Source: UBA8950 sp034411635 (GTDB lineage Bacteria > Chloroflexota > Anaerolineae > Anaerolineales > Villigracilaceae). From it: a stretch of 17,715 nucleotides of DNA. Where the stretch lies: contig DAOUML010000293.1 of the NCBI GenBank assembly GCA_034411635.1, positions 1-17,715 on the forward strand. Reading direction: 5' to 3'. Of the stretch, positions 6,237-13,197 are shown one piece after another (the first letter of the stretch is position 1; every line of letters begins with the position of its first letter). A program made the position numbers and the translations under genes. The notes below the pieces were generated by a model. The model saw nothing but the letters and a program-made list of their open reading frames with translations, did not search any database and was not told the DNA's origin.

Positions 6237-8039
6237 TTAACGCGCCCCGCGCCGCCCAAACTGACGCTCCAACACATCCACAGACAAATGAATCATCGTC
6301 GGCCTGCCATGCGGACAGGTGCGCGGCGATTCGCAGGCTTCCAGGTTTTCGAGCAGGGCGCGCTGTTCTTCGGGCGAAAGCGCCTGCCCGGCCTTAACCG
6401 CCAGCCGCTTGCACACCCGCCCGGCCACTTTGGCCTCGATTTCGTTTTGCAGGGGCGATTCGTCCTCTTCGAAATCCTCCACCAGGGCGCGCAAGGCCGC
6501 CGCCGGGTCGCTGCCAGAAAACAGAACCGGCATGGCCCGCACCTGGAAAGTTCCCGGCCCAAACGGCTCAATCTCAAACCCAAACTTTTGCAAAACCGGC
6601 AACTGCTCCTGAATCAGGCTCGCGCTGGCGGGTGGTAACTGCACTACCTCGGGAGTCAGCAAGGCTTGCGAGGCGATGTTCTGGCTGGCGCGCTGATTCA
6701 TCAACTTCTCGAATAAAATTCGCTCATGGGCAGCGTGTTGATCAATCAGGTACAGACCATCTGGCCCCTCGGCCACCAGGTAGGCCGCCCCAATTTGCCC
6801 AACCAAACGCAACAAAGGCAGATTGCTGAATGCCGAATGCTGAATGTTTTCCTGCGACCCAGCGCTCAATTCTTCATTCTGCATTCTACCTTCTGCATTA
6901 TTTTGCATGCTGCCTTCTGTATTCATCTCCTCATGCGCAATCCCCCACTCCAACCCAACCCCCTGCCCCCCAAACTGATTGTTGGATACTGAACCACTTC
7001 CCCACAAATTCTGGGCTGGCGGCATCGATGGCACGGGTGAGTAGGCCAACAGCGCGCGCCGCGCTGAACGCTGCACAAAACTAAAAATCTTATCCTGAGC
7101 CTGAAAACGGACTTCGGCTTTGGCCGGGTGAACATTCACATCCACCTGAGCCGGGTCAATCTCCAGAAAAAGCGTCGTCAGCGGGAAGCGCCCAACCATC
7201 AACAAAGTATGATAAGCCTGAATAATTGCCTGGGTCAGGGGCGTATCTGACACCCAACGTCCGTTAATGAAAAAGGTGATGTCTTTGCGATTGGAACGGG
7301 TGAGAGAAGCCGGGCTAATGTAACCCGTCAGGCGCAGGGGCTGACCGGTCTCCATTTCTTCTTCGGCCAGCACCTCGAGCATTTGTTTGGCAACCTCCAC
7401 CCCGTAGAGCGAAGCCAAAATCGCGCGTCGGTCGCCATCGCCGCTGGTTTGCAGCACCGGTGCATCGTTATTCACAAAACGAAAACGCACCTGCGGATAA
7501 GCCAGGGCATAGCGCGACAAAATCTCATCGATGGCGCGCCGCTCGGTCACATCCTTCTTCAGGAATTTAAGACGCGCCGGGACGTTAAAGAACAAATCCT
7601 CCACCCGCACCACCGTCCCCACTGGCGCGCCCACCGGCTCAACCGGCCCGGCGATCCCCGCCTCGACCCGAATCCTGGCTCCGCTATCTGAATTTGCCCG
7701 GCGGCTGGTAATCGTCATCCGCGAGACCGAGCCAATCGAAGCCAGGGCTTCGCCGCGAAAACCGAGCGTGCCAATCTGGAACAGGTCGTTGGCATTTTGC
7801 AGTTTGCTGGTGGCATGGCGCTCAACCGCCAGCGGCAACTCATCCGCAGCAATTCCAGCCCCATCGTCGGCCACCTCAACCAGTTTGCGGCCCGCATCTT
7901 GCACGCTAACAGTCAGCGCGCGGGCGCCGGCGTCGAGCGCGTTTTCAACCAATTCTTTCACAACCGAGGCCGGGCGTTCAACCACTTCACCAGCCGCAAT
8001 TTGGGATGCGACTTCAGGGGATAAGATTCGGATTTTCAT
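6237..8039 (-). CDS. mutL: DNA mismatch repair protein MutL, endonuclease type
   Basis: 600 residues from the ATG at 8039. The N-terminal GHKL ATPase has 'ELVENALDAGA', 'DDGAGI', 'ATSKL', 'GTLGFRGEAL' and the S5-like 'FFNVPARLKFLK'. A linker (about 343-408) precedes the dimerisation domain. That domain carries the nicking signature DQHA-x2-E-x4-E (from residue 433), 'CKRLAVKAG', 'CPHGRP' (575-580) and a terminal 'FGR', so this is the latent endonuclease form used where no MutH exists. The frame is open 7 codons further upstream, but 'MKIRILSPEVASQIAAGEVV' is the conserved start. No ribosome-binding site precedes it, and TATAAT sits so close that the message may be leaderless. The linker includes a low-complexity repeat (6825-6935). 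mutS is not in the window. Confidence 0.95.
   Translation of the reverse strand: MKIRILSPEVASQIAAGEVVERPASVVKELVENALDAGARALTVSVQDAGRKLVEVADDGAGIAADELPLAVERHATSKLQNANDLFQIGTLGFRGEALASIGSVSRMTITSRRANSDSGARIRVEAGIAGPVEPVGAPVGTVVRVEDLFFNVPARLKFLKKDVTERRAIDEILSRYALAYPQVRFRFVNNDAPVLQTSGDGDRRAILASLYGVEVAKQMLEVLAEEEMETGQPLRLTGYISPASLTRSNRKDITFFINGRWVSDTPLTQAIIQAYHTLLMVGRFPLTTLFLEIDPAQVDVNVHPAKAEVRFQAQDKIFSFVQRSARRALLAYSPVPSMPPAQNLWGSGSVSNNQFGGQGVGLEWGIAHEEMNTEGSMQNNAEGRMQNEELSAGSQENIQHSAFSNLPLLRLVGQIGAAYLVAEGPDGLYLIDQHAAHERILFEKLMNQRASQNIASQALLTPEVVQLPPASASLIQEQLPVLQKFGFEIEPFGPGTFQVRAMPVLFSGSDPAAALRALVEDFEEDESPLQNEIEAKVAGRVCKRLAVKAGQALSPEEQRALLENLEACESPRTCPHGRPTMIHLSVDVLERQFGRRGAR
6825..6935. repeat. 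Degenerate GAATGCAGAATG-type repeat tract inside the mutL linker
   Basis: On the plus strand, GAATG units at 6827-6846 face CATTCTGCATTC and related units over about 6873-6932, giving an imperfect inverted and tandem structure. On the coding strand it yields near-duplicate peptide units (TEGSMQN, AEGRMQN). The composition is more like an intergenic repeat than like the rest of mutL. Confidence 0.6.
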
Positions 8040-8051
8040 GGGCTGATTATA
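8040..8051 (-). promoter_or_regulatory. mutL -10 element, possible leaderless start
   Basis: TATAAT on the minus strand (8051-8046) is followed by six bases and then the mutL ATG at 8039. With normal -10 to +1 spacing, transcription would begin at or next to the A of the ATG. No clear -35 hexamer is seen. Confidence 0.45.
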
Positions 8052-8109
8052 CCCACTCACGAGCCAACGTATTAGAAATCCATAATTTTTTGCGCGTTTC
8101 GCTGCTATT

Positions 8110-8133
8110 CACCCTGCGGTATGCTAAAATAAA
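8110..8133 (+). promoter_or_regulatory. Possible extended -10 promoter of the DUF151 nuclease gene
   Basis: TATGCTAAAAT contains TGn-TAAAAT, an extended -10 pattern. A matching -35 is not obvious. It lies about 130 nt before the gene, leaving a leader that contains the hairpin at 8177-8211. Confidence 0.4.
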
Positions 8134-8176
8134 AACAATTACACAATCTTTACTGATTTGTTGCCGTGAAAAAAGA

Positions 8177-8211
8177 CGCATTTTGGGCGCAAGCGCGCAA
8201 ACCAAAATGCG
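8177..8211 (+). other. Leader hairpin ahead of the DUF151 nuclease gene
   Basis: CGCATTTTGG (8177-8186) is the exact complement of CCAAAATGCG (8202-8211), a 10-bp stem around a GC-rich loop. There is no T-run, so it is not a standard terminator. It may be a regulatory or stabilising 5' structure, or an end of the mutL-side spacer. Confidence 0.5.
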
Positions 8212-8254
8212 GGGCTGATTACGGGAGTTCCCCAAGAGCCTCAAAGGAGTTGCC

Positions 8255-8857
8255 ATGTCTGAAATGATTGAAGTTAATATTGATAGTGTTCGCGTTAGTC
8301 TAATGTCGCCACAGCGGTTGGTGGTTTTGCGCCAGGTCGATTCCGAGCGTTACCTGCCCATCTGGGTCGGCCCTTACGAGGCCGAGGCGATTACTGTCGC
8401 CTTGCAGGAAATTGAAATGGCTCGCCCGCTAACCCACGATCTGCTTAAAAATTTATTCAGTGTATTTGGCGCGCAAATCAAACGCGTCGAAATTGTTGCC
8501 CTGCGCGATGACATTTTCTTTGGAAATATCGTTGCCCAAACTGAAGATGGGCGCACCCTCAACATCGACTCGCGGCCATCCGATGCGGTGGCCCTGGCTG
8601 TTCGTGTCCGCGTGCCGATTTTGGTGCATGAATCGGTGATGGAAATGGCTGGAATTGTGCCGGAACAAGATATGCGCAGCGGCCCACAATTGCCTGGCCC
8701 CTCAGAGATGTCGGCATCGCCATCTGCGCCGGCAGCCAGTTCAGCCGGCAAGCCGGTTAGCATGGAAGACCCCTCGCGCCTGTCTATTTTTGAAGATTTC
8801 TTGAGCAAACTCGACAAGCCCAAGGGCGATGATTCAGAGAAAAAAGACGAAGAGTAG
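8255..8857 (+). CDS. Bifunctional nuclease family protein (DUF151)
   Basis: 200 residues. Residues 1-135 match the bifunctional-nuclease fold (DUF151), with 'LPIWVGPYEAEAI' (34-46), 'TLNIDSRPSDAVALAVR' (101-117) and a closing 'PILVHESVMEMAGI'. Plant and Thermotoga relatives have been described as non-specific DNases/RNases or fold-only members; activity here is inferred from family. Residues 140-200 are a low-complexity proline/serine-rich then highly acidic and lysine-rich tail (ending 'SEKKDEE'), with no UVR motif. AAAGGAG ends 6-7 nt before the ATG. Only 23 nt separate it from the downstream antitoxin gene, so they may be cotranscribed. Confidence 0.88.
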   Translation: MSEMIEVNIDSVRVSLMSPQRLVVLRQVDSERYLPIWVGPYEAEAITVALQEIEMARPLTHDLLKNLFSVFGAQIKRVEIVALRDDIFFGNIVAQTEDGRTLNIDSRPSDAVALAVRVRVPILVHESVMEMAGIVPEQDMRSGPQLPGPSEMSASPSAPAASSAGKPVSMEDPSRLSIFEDFLSKLDKPKGDDSEKKDEE

Positions 8858-8880
8858 AAAAAGCAATCTGGAGAAACGCA

Positions 8881-9096
8881 ATGACGCTTGACGAAAAAAT
8901 TTACCAGTATGCGCAGAAATTGCCGCTTTCATTACAGGAAGAACTTCTCGATTTTGTTGAGTTTTTGGCAATGAAAGCCGAACTGCAGGAGAAGAAAGAT
9001 TGGTATTCGTTATCCTTAACATTGGCAATGCAAGGACTGGAAGAAAACGAGCCCGATAACTATAGTCTTGCTGATCTGAAGGTAAGTTTTACATGA
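8881..9096 (+). CDS. DUF2281-type antitoxin
   Basis: 71 residues. 'DEKIYQYAQKLPLSLQEELLDFVEFLAMKA' is the characteristic DUF2281 helix pair, followed by the partner-binding tail '(W)YSLSLTLAMQGLEEN...YSLADLKVSF'. Such small proteins act as antitoxins beside PIN or MazF-like toxins. Its stop overlaps the start of the toxin gene by ATGA, and GGAG sits 8 nt before the start. Confidence 0.85.
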   Translation: MTLDEKIYQYAQKLPLSLQEELLDFVEFLAMKAELQEKKDWYSLSLTLAMQGLEENEPDNYSLADLKVSFT

Positions 9097-9440
9097 AGAA
9101 AGCCGGGCAGGTTGTCTTGTTTCGCTTTCCTCAAACTGATATGGATGAAGGCAAGCTGCGCCCCGCGCTTCTTTTGGGAAAACTGCCTGGTGAGTATGAT
9201 GACTGGTTGATTTGTATGATTTCGTCGCAGACACGCCAGTATATTGCGGAATTTGACGAAATAGTGCAAGTATATGATGGTGATTTTTTAGAAAGTGGTC
9301 TTAAGTTTGCAAGTGTAATTCGCGTTGGACGGTTGGCAGTTGTTTCAGGGGAAATCCTTCTTGGCTCCATAGGCCAGGTTTCTACAGAAAGATTGATTCG
9401 TATCAAGCAACGTTTGGCTGATTGGCTGTCTGTAAACTAA
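9093..9440 (+). CDS. MazF/PemK-like toxin (type II TA endoribonuclease)
   Basis: 115 residues. The N-terminus 'GQVVLFRFPQTDMDEGKLRPALLL' is the PemK/MazF signature (strand, loop, then K-x-RPALL), followed by 'LICMISSQ' and a C-terminal helix 'STERLIRIKQRLADWL'. Members cleave mRNA in a sequence-dependent way; the cleavage site cannot be inferred here. Translation is coupled to the DUF2281 antitoxin by a 4-nt overlap, as is usual for an antitoxin-first type II pair. The pair lies between the nuclease gene and dnaB and is followed by a strong terminator, so it probably ends the upstream transcript. Confidence 0.88.
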   Translation: MKKAGQVVLFRFPQTDMDEGKLRPALLLGKLPGEYDDWLICMISSQTRQYIAEFDEIVQVYDGDFLESGLKFASVIRVGRLAVVSGEILLGSIGQVSTERLIRIKQRLADWLSVN

Positions 9441-9456
9441 AGCATCACCTTGAGTT

Positions 9457-9497
9457 AAGGCACGACAGGGTAAAATTGACTCGGGCGTGCCTTTTTT
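9457..9497 (+). terminator. Intrinsic terminator after the toxin gene
   Basis: AAGGCACG (9457-9464) pairs with CGTGCCTT (9486-9493) and runs into a string of T. It sits 16 nt after the toxin stop codon, so it separates the TA transcript from dnaB. Confidence 0.8.
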
Positions 9498-9559
9498 GTT
9501 CAACACTTCATCATTTTACTCATCCCATTTCTCGCTTTTCCCTTTTCACCTTCTCATCC
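9498..9559. repeat. Degenerate pyrimidine-rich tract before dnaB
   Basis: The plus strand is made of loose CTTTTC/TTCTCATC-like units with almost no purines. There is no ribosome-binding site in it, even though it directly precedes the dnaB ATG. Confidence 0.5.
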
Positions 9560-10921
9560 ATGGACAATTACTCCCCCTCCCCCGAAATATCCAGCGCCAC
9601 GCCGGGCCTGCCGCATAGCCGCGAAGCCGAAGAAGCCGTTATTGGCGCGGTGCTGATTAACCCCGAAGTGTATTATGATCTGGCGCAGTTTCTCAACCCC
9701 GATGATTTCTACCTGCACCGCTTGCGCTTCGTTTGGGAGGCCTTTACCAGCCTGCACGAGAAACGCATTAAAATTGATTTTCTGACCGTTAGCAACGAAC
9801 TCGAAAGCATGAGCCGCCTGGAGGAAATCGGCGGTGGCGCGTACCTTACCGCCCTGCTCAATCAGGTTCCCACCACCCTGCACGCCGAAGATTACGGAAA
9901 AATCATCGAATCGCACTCGGTGCGGCGCAAAATGTTGACCGCCGCCAACCAGATTGCCACGCTGGCCTACCAGGAATCCTCGCCTATCGAAACAGTAATG
10001 GGCGAGGCCGAGAAAGCGATTTTCAACGTCTCAGAGCGCAAGATGCGCCACGAAGTAACGCCGATTCGTTCGGTTTTGAGCGATTACTACGACCACATCG
10101 ACGAACTTTCGCGCCGGGGTGATGATATTGTCGGCGTGCCAACCGGCTTTACCGACTTGGACAAAATGACCGGCGGTTTGCAGCCTTCCGACTTGTTGAT
10201 TATTGCCGGGCGGCCCGGTGGCGGTAAAACAGCCTGGATGCTGACCCTGGCAAATAACGCCGCTTTGCAATATAAAAAACGAGTGGCGATTTTCTCGCTC
10301 GAAATGTCGAACGAGCAGGTGGTGCAGCGTTTGATTTCGCAGCAGACCGGCATCGACAGTCAGCGATTGCGCACCGGCAAACTGACCGACGAAGACTGGC
10401 CACTCTTCACCCACGCCATTGAGGTACTCGGCGATACGCGTATTTATCTCGACGATACCCCGGCCCTTTCGCCGCTGCAATTGCGCACCAAATGCCGCCG
10501 CCTCGAGATGGAATTCGGCCTCGATCTGGTGATTGTCGATTACCTGCAACTCATGTCGTCTGAATCGCGCAATGAGAACCGCGTGCAGGAAGTTTCGTAT
10601 ATTTCGCGCTCGCTTAAGCAGTTGGCGCGTGAACTGAAAGTGCCGCTGATTGCCGCCGCGCAACTTTCGCGCGCCGTCGAACAGCGGGCGGATAAAGAAC
10701 CGCAACTCTCCGACCTGCGCGAATCTGGTTCGCTGGAACAGGATTCGGACATCGTCATGTTCATCTACCGCGACGAGAAAGACCCGGCTACCCAAAACGT
10801 AACCCACCTGAAAGTCGCCAAGCACCGCAACGGCCCGGTTGGGACGATTGACCTGATTTTTAGAAGCAACCTGACCCGGTTCGAGAATGCTGCCACGCGG
10901 ACGGTGGATTTTAATCAGTGA
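9560..10921 (+). CDS. dnaB: Replicative DNA helicase DnaB
   Basis: 453 residues from the ATG at 9560. The N-terminal helical domain starts 'LPHSREAEEAVIGAVLINPEV'. The RecA-like domain begins 'GVPTGFTDLDKMTGGLQPSDL' and has Walker A GRPGGGKT (217-224), 'FSLEMS' (245-250), Walker B 'LVIVDYLQL' (323-331), 'AAAQLSRAVE' (365-374) and the arginine-finger region 'KHRNGPVGT' (421-429). This is the ring helicase that unwinds DNA at the fork. It has no intein. The frame stays open 46 codons further upstream through a terminator and a pyrimidine tract, but that part is not protein-like. No Shine-Dalgarno motif is visible before the ATG. It heads a replication cluster with a DnaD-domain protein and a DnaC-like loader. 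Confidence 0.96.
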   Translation: MDNYSPSPEISSATPGLPHSREAEEAVIGAVLINPEVYYDLAQFLNPDDFYLHRLRFVWEAFTSLHEKRIKIDFLTVSNELESMSRLEEIGGGAYLTALLNQVPTTLHAEDYGKIIESHSVRRKMLTAANQIATLAYQESSPIETVMGEAEKAIFNVSERKMRHEVTPIRSVLSDYYDHIDELSRRGDDIVGVPTGFTDLDKMTGGLQPSDLLIIAGRPGGGKTAWMLTLANNAALQYKKRVAIFSLEMSNEQVVQRLISQQTGIDSQRLRTGKLTDEDWPLFTHAIEVLGDTRIYLDDTPALSPLQLRTKCRRLEMEFGLDLVIVDYLQLMSSESRNENRVQEVSYISRSLKQLARELKVPLIAAAQLSRAVEQRADKEPQLSDLRESGSLEQDSDIVMFIYRDEKDPATQNVTHLKVAKHRNGPVGTIDLIFRSNLTRFENAATRTVDFNQ

Positions 10922-10930
10922 TATGTCAAG

Positions 10931-11054
10931 CTCTGAGCGGAGGGTCGAGTAGGGCGTAGCCCATATCGAGACCCGTAGTCGAAGGGCGACTCTACGCAAG
11001 AACCGTCCTTCGACTGCGGGCTTCGCAAAATACGCTTCGCCCTCCGCTCAGGAC
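10931..11054. repeat. Nested palindromic repeat between dnaB and the DnaD-domain gene
   Basis: CTGAGCGGAGGG (10933-10944) pairs with CCCTCCGCTCAG (11041-11052). Inside, CCCGTAGTCGAAGG (10972-10985) pairs with CCTTCGACTGCGGG (11007-11020), with a single G-U. Sequences of this type ('CTTCGACTGCGGGCTTCGCC') resemble dispersed REP-like repeats. It would form a long stem in the intercistronic RNA. Confidence 0.75.
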
Positions 11055-11065
11055 TTGGTGATAAG

Positions 11066-11752
11066 ATGACCAAATTCCCCGGCTTTACCTCCTCTGAAAC
11101 CTTTACGCGCCTGCCCAATTCTTTTTTCAGCAAATTGTTGGCTGAAATGGACGATTTGGGTGAGTTGAAGATTGTCTTGTACGTCTTCTGGCGGTTTGAG
11201 CAGATGGAGGGCGCGCAGCGGGTGCTTTCGCGGGGCGATATCGAGTCCGATACGGGGCGGATGGGCGGGTGGTCTGCGGCGGAATTGGATGGGGCGTTGG
11301 AGAAAGCCACCCGGCGCGGAATCCTGTTGCGGGTGGGGGATGATTCGGGCGGCCTGTTCGTGTTGAATTCGCCCAGGGGACGGGCAACCGCCGAGGCGTT
11401 GGCAAAGGGTCGTTTAACGCTCGCCGCCAATTCTCCCAACCATCCGCCGCGCGATGTGCCGAATGTTTTTCGGCTGTATGAAGAGAATATCGGGCCACTA
11501 ACGCCGCTGATGGCGGATGCGCTGAAGGATGCCGAGAATGAGTATTCGGCGGAGTGGATTGCGGCGGCGATGGAAGAGGCGATTAAGCGTAATATTCGCA
11601 ACTGGAAGTATGTTGAGGCGATTTTGAAAGGCTGGAAGGAACGAGGCCGTGATGAAAGAAGAAATCAAAAAAACACTGAGCAAGGTTCGAGCGGGTACGG
11701 AAGGGGAGCCTTCTCCGAATATCTCGAAGGCGGCCCCGACGCCGAAGATTGA
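11066..11752 (+). CDS. DnaD-domain primosome protein
   Basis: 228 residues. Residues 1-115 look like a winged-helix half ('FTRLPNSFFSKLLAEMDDLGELKIVLYVFW', 'GGWSAAELDGALEKATRRGILLRV'). Residues about 130-195 match the DnaD C-terminal fold ('VFRLYEENIGPLTPLMADALKDA', then 'IRNWKYVEAILKGWKERG'; the Y-x3-I-x2-W pattern is the typical DNA-remodelling motif). DnaD proteins act in primosome assembly and helicase loading. The ATG is preceded by only a weak purine stretch after the palindromic repeat. Its last 104 nt overlap the start of the loader gene in another frame. The C-terminal tail is glycine- and acid-rich, perhaps because it is constrained by that overlap. Confidence 0.85.
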   Translation: MTKFPGFTSSETFTRLPNSFFSKLLAEMDDLGELKIVLYVFWRFEQMEGAQRVLSRGDIESDTGRMGGWSAAELDGALEKATRRGILLRVGDDSGGLFVLNSPRGRATAEALAKGRLTLAANSPNHPPRDVPNVFRLYEENIGPLTPLMADALKDAENEYSAEWIAAAMEEAIKRNIRNWKYVEAILKGWKERGRDERRNQKNTEQGSSGYGRGAFSEYLEGGPDAED

Positions 11753-13175
11753 GCCGTTGGGCAACCCGGACTGCCCATATTGCCAGGGCGCGGGCTATCT
11801 GCGCTGGGATGTGCCGCTGGGCCATGAGAAGTTTGGCAAGGTGGAGGCCTGCGTTTGCCGGGCCAGCGATAAGGCCGCCTCAGCGCGCGAGCGTTTGTAT
11901 GCGCTCAGCAGCCTGGAGCATTTGCGCCATCTGACCTTTGAGAATTTTCGCGCGACAGGCAACCCGAAAGCGAAGCATGTGATTAGCCAGCCAGAGCAGG
12001 AGAGTCTGAATCGGGCGCTGGAGGCCTGTCAGTCTTTTGCGCGCGATTTGGACGGTTGGATGTTGTTGGAGGGGACGTATGGCTGTGGCAAGACTCATTT
12101 GGCAGCGGCGATTGCCAACGAGGTTGTTTCGCGTGGCATCCCGACCCTGTTTATTACCGTGCCAGATTTGCTCGATAGTTTGCGCATGTCGTATAACAGC
12201 CCGGAGACGACCTTCGAGACACGTTTTAACGACATCCGTAAAGCCGATTTGCTGGTGATGGACGATTTTGGCACCCAAAACGCGACCGGCTGGGGGCAGG
12301 AAAAACTGTTTCAGATTATCAATTACCGTTATATTAACAAACTGCCGACGGTGATTACCACCAACCTGATTTTGGATGAAATCGAGGGGCGCATTCGCTC
12401 GCGCTTGCAAGACGAGGAGATGGTGACGCATCTCCGCATTTTGACGCTGGATTACCGCCACCCGGAGGAGACCAGCAACCCCGGCCTTTCGATGCTTTCG
12501 ATGAGCGACATCAAAGCGATGACCTTCAAGAGCTGGGAAGACCGCGAGAACGAAATTGGTCAGGAGATTGTGACGGTAACGACGACCGAGCGCAAGGGGG
12601 CGTCGGAGTTTCGCTCGGTAAAAGATAAGGAAATCGTGCGCGAGAAGGTGACGGCGGCGCATGTCAAGCGTTTGCGTCAGGCGCACGATGCGGCGGCCAG
12701 TTATGCCGATGAGCCGCGCGGATGGCTGGTGCTGTTGGGGCCGTCATACTCTGGCAAGACCCACCTGGCGGCGGCCATTGGGCATTATCGCCTGGGCATG
12801 GGCGGTCAGGCAGTGATGGCCGATGTTTCAGAGTTGCTCGATTATTTAAAGCAGACGTTTCGGCCAAGCATGGATATTGCTTTCGACCGGCGTTTTCACG
12901 AGGTGCGCACCACGCCGCTCTTGATTTTGGATGGGTTCAAGGAGAGCAATATGGGCACCGCCTGGGCCGAGGACAAACTGCACCAGATTTTGAACCATCG
13001 CTATTACAACAACCTGCCGACGGTACTCACCTCGATGATGACGCCGGATCATTTCGCGGTCAATCACCCCAGTTTGTGGAATAAATTGCTCGACCCGACC
13101 AAAAGCCAGGTGTTCACGGTGGATATGCCGCCGTACAGAAGGCAGAAGCCGAGGGGGCGCAAAAAGGCTAGTTAA
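11649..13175 (+). CDS. DnaC/DnaI-like helicase loader with two tandem AAA+ domains
   Basis: 508 residues, about twice the usual DnaC/DnaI size. Residues 42-70 are cysteine-rich (C-x2-C then C-x-C), like the zinc module of DnaI. The first AAA+ domain (about 95-270) is complete: Walker A GTYGCGKT (142-149), Walker B 'LLVMDDF' (201-207), 'VITTN' sensor and 'GRIRSRLQD' arginine region. The second (about 335-490) aligns with it along its length: Walker A GPSYSGKT (364-371) is kept, but Walker B is 'LLILDGF' (acid lost), the sensor asparagine is gone and the arginine region reads 'SLWNKLLD'. The second half thus looks like a catalytically degenerate duplicate. AAGGA is 8 nt before GTG 11649; ATG 11652 follows immediately. 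A TTG at 11757 is a weaker alternative start. Expected role: loading DnaB onto DNA (family inference). Confidence 0.88.
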   Translation: MMKEEIKKTLSKVRAGTEGEPSPNISKAAPTPKIEPLGNPDCPYCQGAGYLRWDVPLGHEKFGKVEACVCRASDKAASARERLYALSSLEHLRHLTFENFRATGNPKAKHVISQPEQESLNRALEACQSFARDLDGWMLLEGTYGCGKTHLAAAIANEVVSRGIPTLFITVPDLLDSLRMSYNSPETTFETRFNDIRKADLLVMDDFGTQNATGWGQEKLFQIINYRYINKLPTVITTNLILDEIEGRIRSRLQDEEMVTHLRILTLDYRHPEETSNPGLSMLSMSDIKAMTFKSWEDRENEIGQEIVTVTTTERKGASEFRSVKDKEIVREKVTAAHVKRLRQAHDAAASYADEPRGWLVLLGPSYSGKTHLAAAIGHYRLGMGGQAVMADVSELLDYLKQTFRPSMDIAFDRRFHEVRTTPLLILDGFKESNMGTAWAEDKLHQILNHRYYNNLPTVLTSMMTPDHFAVNHPSLWNKLLDPTKSQVFTVDMPPYRRQKPRGRKKAS

Positions 13176-13197
13176 TGCTGGAAGATGTGAAGAGTAA

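Noticed and set aside
6825..6935. Possible CRISPR-like repeat
   Set aside because: Units are short, degenerate and lie within the mutL coding frame, with no regular spacers.
9422..9559. 46-codon upstream extension of dnaB
   Set aside because: Overlaps the toxin stop, the terminator and a pyrimidine tract; DnaB similarity starts after 9560.
10031..10999. Long open frame on the minus strand opposite dnaB (322 codons)
   Set aside because: Lies entirely antisense to a clear dnaB gene, has no ribosome-binding site and is not protein-like.
10915..11601. Minus-strand open frame of 228 codons opposite the DnaD-domain gene
   Set aside because: Serine-rich, low-similarity shadow that runs through the palindromic repeat.
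11880..12686. Minus-strand open frame of 268 codons opposite the loader gene
   Set aside because: Shadow of the well-supported AAA+ coding sequence on the other strand.
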